From Streptomyces sp. NBC_00525 (GTDB lineage: Bacteria; Actinomycetota; Actinomycetes; Streptomycetales; Streptomycetaceae): a stretch of DNA of 64,000 nucleotides. Made by a program: the position numbers and the translations under genes. The first letter of the stretch is position 1, and the number at the start of each line of letters is the position of its first letter. The stretch covers positions 5,332,001 through 5,396,000 of the forward strand of contig NZ_CP107834.1 in NCBI RefSeq assembly GCF_036346595.1. The letters run 5' to 3'. Below are positions 9,887 through 17,246 of this stretch, in pieces. The notes beneath the pieces are model-generated. The model saw nothing but the letters and a program-made list of their open reading frames with translations, was not told the DNA's origin and did not search any database.

Positions 9887-11068
9887 ATGTCATCCCGCCG
9901 CGCCCACATCGCCATGGTCGGCATCCCCGCCGTGAGCCATGTCCTGCCGAGCATCGAGATCATCCGCGAACTGGTCGCACGCGGCCATCGCGTCACCTAC
10001 GCCAACGACCCGCTGATGGCCGAGCGCATCGAGGCCACCGGCGCCACCTTCGTCCCGTACGAGTCGCACCTCCCGGTCGGCGACCACAACTGGCCGGACG
10101 ACCCCATCGCCGCCATGGGCCTCTTCCTGGAAGACGCCGTGCGGGCCCTGCCGCAACTGCGCGCCGTCTACGACCGCGACCCGGCGGACCTGTACCTGTA
10201 CGACATCGGCGCCTACCCGGCACGGGTGCTGGCCGAGTCCCAGAACCGCCGGCTGATGCAGTTGTCGCCCACCTTCGTGGGCTGGCGGAGCTACGCGGAG
10301 GACGTCGCCGCCCACCTCTGGGCGCTGCCGGGGGCCGACGCCTACCGGGCGAGGTTCACCGAGTGGCTCGCGGGCTGCGGGGCGACCACGCTGGACATGG
10401 AGGACTTCGTCGGCCGCCCCGCGCACACCCTGGCCCTGATCCCGAAGGCGATGCAGCCGCACGCCGACGACGTGGACACCCGCACGGTCACCTTCGTCGG
10501 GCCGTGCTTCGCGGGGCGCGGCGAGGAGCAGACCTGGACCCGGCCCGCCGGGGCGGAGCGGGTGCTGCTGATCTCGCTCGGCTCCGCGTACACCAACCGG
10601 CCCGAGTTCTACCGCAGTTGCCTGGCGGCCTTCGGTGACCTGGCCGGGTGGCACGTGGTGCTCCAGATCGGCAAGCAGACGGACCCGGCGGAGCTGGGCG
10701 CGATTCCCGGCAACGTCGAGGTGCACCGATGGGTGCCGCAACTGGCGATCCTCCAGCAGGCGGACGCCTTCATCACGCACGCCGGGATGGGCGGCAGCTC
10801 CGAGGGCCTGTACAGCGGGGTGCCCATGATCGCGGTCCCGCAGGGCGTCGACCAGTTCATGAACGCCGACAGGCTGGTCGAGCTGGGCGTGGCCCGCCGC
10901 ATCGACACCGACGACGCCACCCCGCAGGCGCTGCGCGAAGCCCTCGACGCGCTCGTCGGCGACCCCGAGGTCGCCCGCCGGTCGGCACGGCTGCGCGACG
11001 ACGCCCGCGCGGAGGGCGGCACCCGGCGGGCCGCCGACCTGGTGGAGGAGCTGCTCGGCCGAAGCTGA
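9887..11068 (+). CDS. OleD-like (MGT family) glycosyltransferase with altered catalytic His
   Basis: A 393-residue GT-B glycosyltransferase of the GT1 macrolide-inactivating (MGT/OleD) family, expected to transfer a sugar from a UDP-sugar to a small hydroxylated acceptor. It aligns well with OleD throughout: ELVARGHRVTYA near the N-terminus, DIGAYPARVLA in the acceptor domain and HAGMGGSSEG with PQGVDQFMNA in the donor domain. The catalytic aspartate of the His-Asp dyad is kept (YLYDIGAYPA). The OleD AAHGH segment reads PAVSH here, so valine 16 replaces the catalytic histidine. Acceptor or mechanism may therefore differ from OleD. It is preceded by a tiny ORF and hairpin and followed by a strong bidirectional terminator. 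Confidence 0.88.
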   Translation: MSSRRAHIAMVGIPAVSHVLPSIEIIRELVARGHRVTYANDPLMAERIEATGATFVPYESHLPVGDHNWPDDPIAAMGLFLEDAVRALPQLRAVYDRDPADLYLYDIGAYPARVLAESQNRRLMQLSPTFVGWRSYAEDVAAHLWALPGADAYRARFTEWLAGCGATTLDMEDFVGRPAHTLALIPKAMQPHADDVDTRTVTFVGPCFAGRGEEQTWTRPAGAERVLLISLGSAYTNRPEFYRSCLAAFGDLAGWHVVLQIGKQTDPAELGAIPGNVEVHRWVPQLAILQQADAFITHAGMGGSSEGLYSGVPMIAVPQGVDQFMNADRLVELGVARRIDTDDATPQALREALDALVGDPEVARRSARLRDDARAEGGTRRAADLVEELLGRS

Positions 11069-11075
11069 AACGGCG

Positions 11076-11122
11076 CCGGCCGGGGCGGTGAGCGCGATCT
11101 CCGCGTCCACCGCCCCGGCCGG
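11076..11122. terminator. Bidirectional terminator between glycosyltransferase and etfA
   Basis: A perfect 15-bp stem, CCGGCCGGGGCGGTG (11076-11090) paired with its complement at 11108-11122, with a 17-nt loop. It separates the two convergent genes and should serve both. Confidence 0.85.
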
Positions 11123-11142
11123 GCCCGGCAGTTGAGGGGCGA

Positions 11143-12105
11143 TCAGCCCTTGCGGGTGTTGATCTCCTCGGTGAGCTGGGGCACGACGTCGAAGAGGTCG
11201 CCGACGACGCCGTAGTCGACGAGGTCGAAGATCGGGGCCTCGGGGTCCTTGTTGACCGCGACGATCGTCTTCGAGGTCTGCATCCCCGCCCGGTGCTGGA
11301 TCGCACCGGAGATGCCCGACGCGATGTACAGCTGCGGGGAGACCGACTTGCCGGTCTGGCCGACCTGGTTGGTGTGCGGGTACCAGCCCGCGTCCACCGC
11401 CGCCCGCGACGCGCCCACCGCGGCACCCAGCGAGTCCGCCAGCGCCTCGATCACCGCGAAGTTCTCCGCACCGTTCACACCCCGGCCACCGGAGACCACG
11501 ATCGCGGCCTCCGTCAGCTCCGGACGGCCCGTCGACTCACGCGGCGTACGCGAGAGCACCTTCGTGCCCGTCGCGGCGGCGGAGAACTCCACCGCCAGCT
11601 CCTCCACCGCACCCGCACCCTGAACCGGCTCGACGGGCGCCGAGTTCGGCTTCAGCGTGATCACCGGCGTGCCCTGCGTGATCCGGGACTTCGTGGTGAA
11701 CGACGCGGCGAACACCGACTGCGTCGCCACCACACCCTGCTCACCGGCCTCGACGTCGACCGCGTCGGTGATGATCCCCGACCCGATCCGCACCGCGAGC
11801 CGGGCGGCGATCTCCTTGCCCTCCGCCGACGACGACACCAGCACCGCCACCGGCGACACGGCGGCGTGGGCGGCCTGGAGCGCGTCCACCTTCGGTACGA
11901 CGAGATAGTCGCCGAACTCGGCGGCCTCCGACACGAGAACCTTCACCGCGCCGTGCCCGGCCAGCACATCCGCCGTCCCGGCGGCACCCGCGCCCACCGC
12001 GACCGCGACCGGGTCACCGATCCGCCGCGCGAGCGTCAGCAGCTCCAGCGCCGGCTTACGGACCGCGCCATCCACATGATCGACAAAGACGAGAACTTCA
12101 GCCAT
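11143..12105 (-). CDS. etfA: Electron transfer flavoprotein subunit alpha
   Basis: A 320-residue ETF alpha subunit (FixB). The C-terminal FAD-binding domain is clear, with [20 protein letters not shown] and [16 protein letters not shown] followed by [20 protein letters not shown] accepts electrons from acyl-CoA dehydrogenases and other flavin dehydrogenases and passes them to ETF:quinone oxidoreductase at the membrane. It lies 56 bp downstream of etfB on the same strand, so the two form an operon. The acyl-CoA dehydrogenase at 44301 in this window is one possible electron donor. Confidence 0.95.
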   Translation of the reverse strand: MAEVLVFVDHVDGAVRKPALELLTLARRIGDPVAVAVGAGAAGTADVLAGHGAVKVLVSEAAEFGDYLVVPKVDALQAAHAAVSPVAVLVSSSAEGKEIAARLAVRIGSGIITDAVDVEAGEQGVVATQSVFAASFTTKSRITQGTPVITLKPNSAPVEPVQGAGAVEELAVEFSAAATGTKVLSRTPRESTGRPELTEAAIVVSGGRGVNGAENFAVIEALADSLGAAVGASRAAVDAGWYPHTNQVGQTGKSVSPQLYIASGISGAIQHRAGMQTSKTIVAVNKDPEAPIFDLVDYGVVGDLFDVVPQLTEEINTRKG

Positions 12106-12161
12106 CGGACTTCCCTACTCCTGCACATCAGCGACAACGACCACGACCACGAACCCGCGGA

Positions 12162-12947
12162 CTAGATGAACTTCTGACCGGCCAGGAACTCGGCCAGCCG
12201 CTTGCCGCCCTCGCCCTCGTCCTTCACGATCGTGCCCGCGGTGCGGGCCGGACGCTCCGTCGCGGAGTCGACCGCGGTCCAGGCACCCGCCAGACCCACC
12301 TGCTCGGCGTCGATGCCCAGGCCGTCCAGGTCCAGGGACGTCACCGGCTTCTTCTTCGCCGCCATGATCCCCTTGAACGACGGGTAACGCGCCTCACCGG
12401 ACTGGTCGGTCACCGACACCACCGCCGGCAGCGACGCCTCCAGCTCCTCCGACGCACTGTCCCCGTCCCGGCGACCCCGCACCACACCATCGGCCACCGA
12501 CACCTGCGACAGCAGCGTCACCTGCGGCACACCCAGCCGCTCCGCCAGCAGCGCCGGAACCACACCCATCGACCCGTCCGTCGACGCCATCCCCGAGACC
12601 ACCAGGTCGTACCCGGTCTCCTCCAGCGCCCTCGCCAGCACCAGCGACGTCCCCAGCGCATCCGTCCCGTGCAGATCGTCGTCCTCGACGTGAACCGCCT
12701 TGTCCGCACCCATCGACAACGCCTTGCGCAACGCGTCCCGCGCATCCTCCGGACCCACCGTCAACACGGTGACCTCCGCGTCATCGGCCGCCTCCGCGAT
12801 CTGCAACGCCTGCTCGACCGCGTACTCGTCCAGCTCCGACAGCAGACCGTCCACGTCCTCACGGTCCAACGTCAGGTCATCGGCGAAATGCCGGTCACCG
12901 GTCGCGTCGGGCACGTACTTCACACAGACAACGATCCTCAAGCTCAC
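12162..12947 (-). CDS. etfB: Electron transfer flavoprotein subunit beta
   Basis: A 261-residue ETF beta subunit (FixA), starting at GTG 12947 with AGGGAGA upstream. It begins LRIVVCVKYVPDATGDRHF, typical of the family. The AMP-binding and partner-docking signature region is intact (SGMASTDGSMGVVPALLAERLGVPQVTL). It forms the heterodimer with EtfA encoded downstream. Its promoter region is shared with a divergent TetR gene and contains two 13-bp palindromic boxes, suggesting that the TetR protein controls etfBA. Confidence 0.95.
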   Translation of the reverse strand: MSLRIVVCVKYVPDATGDRHFADDLTLDREDVDGLLSELDEYAVEQALQIAEAADDAEVTVLTVGPEDARDALRKALSMGADKAVHVEDDDLHGTDALGTSLVLARALEETGYDLVVSGMASTDGSMGVVPALLAERLGVPQVTLLSQVSVADGVVRGRRDGDSASEELEASLPAVVSVTDQSGEARYPSFKGIMAAKKKPVTSLDLDGLGIDAEQVGLAGAWTAVDSATERPARTAGTIVKDEGEGGKRLAEFLAGQKFI

Positions 12948-12990
12948 GCCGGCTCTCCCTGTACCTGGTGGTGTCCTGCGGGAATCCTAT

Positions 12991-13025
12991 GGCACTCAGT
13001 ACCCTTCGTAAAGGTACCCAGTGTC
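12991..13025. promoter_or_regulatory. Paired TetR-type operator in the etfB-tetR intergenic region
   Basis: Two related 13-mers, GGCACTCAGTACC (12991-13003) and GGTACCCAGTGTC (13013-13025), lie 22 bp apart centre to centre. The two together form a larger imperfect palindrome. The same 13-mer, GGCACTCAGTGCC, recurs as a pair just downstream of the TetR gene. Four copies flanking one regulator gene strongly suggest its own binding sites. Confidence 0.72.
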
Positions 13026-13056
13026 GGCGGACCGTATTCGGTGTTACGTTTCCGGC

Positions 13057-13809
13057 ATGACCGAAGACCGCCGACCGGCCAAGAAGCCCCCCATGCGTGA
13101 TGTCCTCGCCGAGGCGGCCTTCGCGCTCTTCCTGGAGCGCGGCTTCGAGCGGACCACGGTGGACGACATCGTCGCCCGCGCCGGTGTGGGGCGGCGGTCG
13201 TTCTTCCGCTACTTCCCCTCGAAGGAGGACGCGGTCTTCCCGGACCACGAGCGGTGCCTCGCGGACATGACCGCGTTCCTGGCCGCCGCCGAGGACGGCG
13301 ACCCCGTCGGCACGGTGTGCGACGCGGCCCGTCTGGTGCTGCGGATGTACGCCGAGAACCCGGAGTTCTCCGTACAGCGCTACCGGCTCACCCGCGAGGT
13401 GCCAGGACTGCGGACGTACGAGCTCTCCGTGGTGCGCCGTTACGAGCGGACCCTCGCCGGCTATCTGGAGCGGCGCTGGGCCCGCGACCCGGACGCCGGT
13501 CCCGACGCGCCCCTGCGGGCCGAGGTGATCGCGGCCTCGGTGGTCGCCGCGCACAACAACGGGCTGCGGTCCTGGCTGCGTTCGGGCGGCGAGGGCGACG
13601 CGGGCGCCGAGGTGGACCGGGCGCTTGAGCTGGTGCGTACGGTCTGGAGCGCTGCGGACGGGCGGCCGGCCGCCCCCGCACAGGCCCCCGCGCCCGTGTC
13701 CGCCGGAGTCCCGGTGGGCGACGACGAGGTGATCGTCATGGTGGCCCGCAAGGGCGCTCCGATGTGGCGCGTGGTGCAGCACGTGGAGGCCGCGCTCGGC
13801 GGCGCGTGA
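13057..13809 (+). CDS. TetR-family transcriptional regulator
   Basis: A 250-residue TetR regulator. The N-terminal HTH is clear: AFALFLERGFERTTVDDIVA, then AGVGRRSFFRYFPSKEDAVF. The rest is a helical ligand-binding domain with an Ala/Pro-rich spacer and an unusual C-terminal strand-helix extension (DDEVIVMVARKGAPMWRVV). ATG 13057 is chosen over an upstream GTG at 13021 because that GTG overlaps the operator. A TACGTT hexamer 6 nt before the ATG suggests a leaderless message. Paired palindromic boxes lie on both sides of the gene, so autoregulation with control of etfBA and the DUF35 gene is likely. A CoA thioester ligand is a guess from context. Confidence 0.9.
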   Translation: MTEDRRPAKKPPMRDVLAEAAFALFLERGFERTTVDDIVARAGVGRRSFFRYFPSKEDAVFPDHERCLADMTAFLAAAEDGDPVGTVCDAARLVLRMYAENPEFSVQRYRLTREVPGLRTYELSVVRRYERTLAGYLERRWARDPDAGPDAPLRAEVIAASVVAAHNNGLRSWLRSGGEGDAGAEVDRALELVRTVWSAADGRPAAPAQAPAPVSAGVPVGDDEVIVMVARKGAPMWRVVQHVEAALGGA

Positions 13810-13840
13810 CGCCCGGACGAGAGCCACATCACGGATTCGC

Positions 13841-13876
13841 GGCACTCAGTGCCTTTACTTCGCGGAACTTAGTGCC
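13841..13876. promoter_or_regulatory. Second paired TetR-type operator, upstream of the DUF35 gene
   Basis: GGCACTCAGTGCC (13841-13853, a perfect palindrome around a central C) is followed 23 bp later, centre to centre, by GGAACTTAGTGCC (13864-13876). The motif and spacing match the pair upstream of the TetR gene. It lies about 65-100 bp before the DUF35 start and 30 bp after the TetR stop. Confidence 0.7.
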
Positions 13877-13941
13877 ATACGGTGCCGCTGTGCCGCTGCC
13901 GAAGGTGCGGCGCGTACCGAGTCGAGCGCGGGAGGCGGAAC

Positions 13942-14343
13942 GTGTTCAGTACCGGAATCGATGTGGGGCCGGCGGCCCGCGAAACAGTTCAGCCGCACAG
14001 CCAGGAAGGGCTGGTCTACCAGGTGTGCCGCTGGTGCGGCACCGCGTCCTTCCGCAAACTCCTGTGCCCCGTCTGCGCGTCGAGCGATCTGGAGTCCGCG
14101 CGGAGCGAGGGGTACGGCGTCGTCGTACGCTCCAACGTCGTCAACCGCTACTCGCGCGTGATGCGCAACGAGTCCCTGGTCCGCTTCCCCGAAGGCTTCG
14201 TCTACCGCTGCCGGATCGTGGGAGCCGCCCCGCACCTGGTGAACGTGGGCGACCGGGTCAGGCCGGCCGGCGGCAGGACGTCGGTGTCCGGCGAGGTCGT
14301 ACTGGAACTCTGCGACCCGCCCGGCTCGGCCGGCTGGTACTGA
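13942..14343 (+). CDS. DUF35 zinc-ribbon / OB-fold protein
   Basis: A 133-residue protein with the DUF35 layout: an N-terminal helix, a rubredoxin-like zinc ribbon with two CxxC pairs (VCRWCGT and LCPVCAS) near residues 28-48, and an OB-fold from about 55 to the end. The GTG start at 13942 has GGGAGG 7 nt upstream and is preferred over earlier in-frame starts. DUF35 proteins often pair with thiolase-like or MaoC-type enzymes and bind acyl-CoA, but no thiolase lies next to it here. It carries its own copy of the TetR operator, so it is probably co-regulated with etfBA. Confidence 0.85.
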   Translation: MFSTGIDVGPAARETVQPHSQEGLVYQVCRWCGTASFRKLLCPVCASSDLESARSEGYGVVVRSNVVNRYSRVMRNESLVRFPEGFVYRCRIVGAAPHLVNVGDRVRPAGGRTSVSGEVVLELCDPPGSAGWY

Positions 14344-14365
14344 CCGGCCCGGTGCCGGACGGCCG

Positions 14366-15010
14366 TCACGCCTCCAGATAGCGGAGCACGGCCAGGACAC
14401 GCCGGTTGTAGCCGGTGGTCTGCGCCAGCCCCAGCTTGTCGAAGACCGTGTTCAGGTTCTTCTCGACGGCGCTCAGCGAGATGTGCAGCTTGTGGCCGAT
14501 GGCCGCGTTGGTGTGGCCCTGGGCCAGCGCCTCCAGAACGGTGCGCTCGCGCGGGGTCAGCCGCGACAGCGGATCGCCGTGCGCGCTGCGGATCACCAAC
14601 TGCCGTACGACCTCGGGGTCGAAGACGGCCCCGCCCGCGTGGATGCGCTCCAGCGAGTCCAGGAACTCCTCCACCTGCGCGACCCGGTCCTTGAGCAGAT
14701 AGCCCACCCGCTCCGCGTTCTCGGCGAGCAACTGCGCGGCGTAGTTGCGCTCCACGTACTGCGAGAGCACCAGCACCCCCACCTCCGGCCGGTTCCGCCG
14801 GATCTCCACCGCCGCCCGCAGCCCCTCGTCCCTGTGCGCGGGCGGCATCCGGATGTCCGTCACGACGATGTCCGGGGCCCGCGCCGCCACCTCGGCCAGC
14901 AGGGACTCCGCGTCACCCACCGCGGCCAGCACCTCGTGCCCCTCCTCGGTGAGCAGGCGCACCAGGCCCTCCCTGAGCAGGGTCGAGTCCTCGGCGAGAA
15001 TCACGCGCAC
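14366..15010 (-). CDS. NarL/LuxR-family response regulator
   Basis: A 214-residue response regulator. The receiver domain opens VRVILAEDSTLLREGLVRLL, carries the phospho-acceptor Asp in IVVTDIRMPP, and ends with the conserved Lys in YLLKD. A LuxR-type HTH closes the protein (LTPRERTVLEALAQGHTNAAIGH). The GTG start at 15010 overlaps the kinase stop by 10 bp, so translation is coupled. It pairs with the kinase encoded directly upstream. The target genes are not visible here. Confidence 0.93.
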   Translation of the reverse strand: MRVILAEDSTLLREGLVRLLTEEGHEVLAAVGDAESLLAEVAARAPDIVVTDIRMPPAHRDEGLRAAVEIRRNRPEVGVLVLSQYVERNYAAQLLAENAERVGYLLKDRVAQVEEFLDSLERIHAGGAVFDPEVVRQLVIRSAHGDPLSRLTPRERTVLEALAQGHTNAAIGHKLHISLSAVEKNLNTVFDKLGLAQTTGYNRRVLAVLRYLEA

Positions 15011-16167
15011 GGCAGCTCCGCGGTCACTGTGGTGGGGCCCCCGAGGGGGCTGTGGACGTCCAGCATGCCGTCGATCGCGGCCACCCGGCCCCGCAGCCCG
15101 GCCAGCCCGCCGCCCTCCGGGTCGGCGCCGCCGCACCCGTCGTCGCGCACGCGGACCGTGAGCAGATCGCCGCGGCGCACCACGCTCACCGCGAGGGTCG
15201 CGGCGCCCGAGTGCTTGGCGGCGTTGGTCACGGACTCGGAGACCACGAAGTACGCCGCCGTCTCCACGGGTGCCGGCAGCGGCCCCGGCACCTCGTACGC
15301 CACCTGTACGGGGATCGCGCAGCGTTCCGCCACCCCGCCCAGCGCCTCCCGCAGCCCGACGCTGTCCAGCGCCGTGGGGTACACCCGCCACGCCACCTCG
15401 CGCAGCTCCGCGAGCACCTCGCCCGCCTCCCGGTGGGCCTGCTCCAGCAACGCGTCCGCCCGGTCGGCGTCCCGTGCGCGGCGGGCCCGGCCCAGCAGCA
15501 TCGCCAGCGCCACGAGCCGCTGCTGCACCCCGTCGTGCAGGTCCCGCTCCACGCGCCGCCGCTCCCGGTCCACCGCCCGTACGACGGCGGCCCGGCTCGC
15601 CGCGAGTTCGCCGATGCGCCGCCTGAGCAACTCCCGCTCACCGGGCCCGAAGCACTCCCGCGCCAGCCGGGCGTCCAGCGCCGCCAGCGAGAACAGCCCC
15701 TGCACGTTCAGGAAGAGGAGCACCGAGCCCAGGACCACCTGGCCCAGCAACTCGCCCCAGCCCGGCGCGGACCGGGCCACGCCCGCCGCGAACAGCCCCG
15801 CCAGCACCAGGCCGAACCCCAGCAGCGCGATCACCCCCGCGCACACCGGCCCCGAACCGGCGCGGGCGGCCAGATAGCGGAGCACCTGCTGGTCGGAGGA
15901 GCGGTGCGCGGGGAACTGGTCCCCGAAGAACACCGTCCTGCGCCACCGCTCGGCGTCCGCCAGCCGCCGGGCCCCCGAGACGAGGAGGGCGCGCGCGGCG
16001 CCACGGGTCCGGGGCCACAGCAGGAACGCCCCGAGCAGCGCCCCGGCCCCCGCGAAGTACCCCAGCGCGGCGAAGGCGCTCAGACAGCCCAGGAGCGTTC
16101 CGGCGACCGGGAGCGCCCGGCCGGTCGCCCGCGCGGGGCCCCGGAGGGCGGCGGAAGTCTCCGTCAT
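15001..16167 (-). CDS. NarX/DesK-type sensor histidine kinase
   Basis: A 388-residue membrane kinase of the HisKA_3 class. Hydrophobic stretches near residues 15-45, 105-130 and 145-165 form the membrane part, with no large external sensor domain. The H-box is ERDLHDGVQQRLVALA, with His near 210. The ATPase domain has N-box ESVTNAAKHSG and G-box DDGCGGADPEGGGLAGLRGR. ATG 16167 is preferred to a further upstream start because the extra N-terminus is low-complexity; ATG 16185 is an alternative. The order DedA, kinase, regulator on one strand suggests an operon. Confidence 0.9.
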   Translation of the reverse strand: MTETSAALRGPARATGRALPVAGTLLGCLSAFAALGYFAGAGALLGAFLLWPRTRGAARALLVSGARRLADAERWRRTVFFGDQFPAHRSSDQQVLRYLAARAGSGPVCAGVIALLGFGLVLAGLFAAGVARSAPGWGELLGQVVLGSVLLFLNVQGLFSLAALDARLARECFGPGERELLRRRIGELAASRAAVVRAVDRERRRVERDLHDGVQQRLVALAMLLGRARRARDADRADALLEQAHREAGEVLAELREVAWRVYPTALDSVGLREALGGVAERCAIPVQVAYEVPGPLPAPVETAAYFVVSESVTNAAKHSGAATLAVSVVRRGDLLTVRVRDDGCGGADPEGGGLAGLRGRVAAIDGMLDVHSPLGGPTTVTAELPCA

Positions 16168-16276
16168 GCCGCCCCGCCGCTCCATCGCGCCGCCCCGCCC
16201 CTCCGTCGCGCGCCCGCCCGTCGGACCCCGTCCTGTGCCACGTCCGGGCCCGGACGAAAGTTCCCGGCCGCCCGGT

Positions 16277-16948
16277 TCACACACCACGGCGGTGCCGGGC
16301 CCGGCCGGCGCCCGAGCGGGCCCGGACGCAGACGGCGACGTACAGCGCAAGCGCCACCACGACCAGCAGCAGCACGGCCTTGGACAGCACGCCGACGTAG
16401 TCGCCCACCGTCTCCCACCGGTCGCCGAGCCAGTAACCGGCCAGCACCAGCACCGCGTTCCACACCAGGCTGCCCACGGCGGTCAGCGCGAGGAAGCGGG
16501 GGAACCGCATCCGCTCCAGGCCCGCCGGCACGGAGATCAGGCTCCGGAAGATCGGCACCATCCGGCCCAGCAGCACCGCCTTCGTGCCGTGCCGGGCGAA
16601 CCACGCCTCGGTGCGCGCCAGATCGGAGACCCTGACCAGCGGCAGCCGCCCCCACAGCGCGTACATCCGCTCCCGGCCGAACAGCGCGCCGATCCAGTAC
16701 AGCGCCGCCGCCCCCACGACCGAGCCAAGCGTCGTCCAGAACAGGGCGGACGCCAGGGAGAGCACGCCCTGCCCGGCGGCGAAACCGGTCAGCGGCAGGA
16801 TGATCTCGCTCGGCAGCGGCGGGAAGAGGTTCTCCAGCGCGATGGCCAGCCCGGCGCCGGGACCGCCCAGCGCGTCGACGAGGCCGGCGGCCCAGCCCGC
16901 CACCCCGCCTGCGGGCTCCTGGGGGAGTGCGAGCAGTACGCGTTCCAT
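16277..16948 (-). CDS. DedA-family membrane protein
   Basis: A 223-residue polytopic protein of the DedA (SNARE-associated/VTT) family, linked to lipid scrambling and membrane homeostasis. The family signature is clear: ENLFPPLPSEIILPLTGFAA near the N-terminus, and later FARHGTKAVLLGRMVPIFRS with GLERMRFPRFLALTAVGSLV. ATG 16948 has GGAGA 6 nt upstream and begins MERVLLALPQEP. It lies 109 bp upstream of the histidine kinase on the same strand, which suggests a link between membrane status and that two-component system. Confidence 0.92.
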   Translation of the reverse strand: MERVLLALPQEPAGGVAGWAAGLVDALGGPGAGLAIALENLFPPLPSEIILPLTGFAAGQGVLSLASALFWTTLGSVVGAAALYWIGALFGRERMYALWGRLPLVRVSDLARTEAWFARHGTKAVLLGRMVPIFRSLISVPAGLERMRFPRFLALTAVGSLVWNAVLVLAGYWLGDRWETVGDYVGVLSKAVLLLVVVALALYVAVCVRARSGAGRARHRRGV

Positions 16949-17173
16949 ACGAGGTCTCCGGTCCGGTGACGGCCGGGGCACCGTGCCCCGGCTTCCCCGG
17001 CCACGCTAGGAATTCGGCGGCCCGCGCCGGTATGCGTCTTCGCCCCCGCACCCCCTGCGGTTTCCCGCAGGGTCCGGATCGGTCGGATGACAGGGACCGA
17101 ACAATTCATCCGATGAACCCTTGCCTCCGCTCTTCTCCCGGCGCGGTGCCGCCGCTACCATCGGGACGCGATA

Positions 17174-17187
17174 TGGGAGCGCTCCCA
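17174..17187. promoter_or_regulatory. CebR-type operator upstream of the GH74 gene
   Basis: TGGGAGCGCTCCCA is a perfect 14-bp palindrome and matches the established Streptomyces CebR operator, which represses cellulose-utilisation genes until cellobiose or cellotriose appears. It lies 60 bp before the start of a secreted xyloglucanase, an expected place for CebR control. Confidence 0.88.
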
Positions 17188-17246
17188 CACCCGTTCCACC
17201 CCTTGACCGCCTCCCTGTGCGGTCCCTGTTCGGAGAGGACGTTTCC

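Noticed and set aside
13021..13057. GTG at 13021 as an earlier TetR start
   Set aside because: It overlaps the second operator box and adds an unsupported 12-residue extension with no ribosome site; ATG 13057 fits a leaderless promoter.
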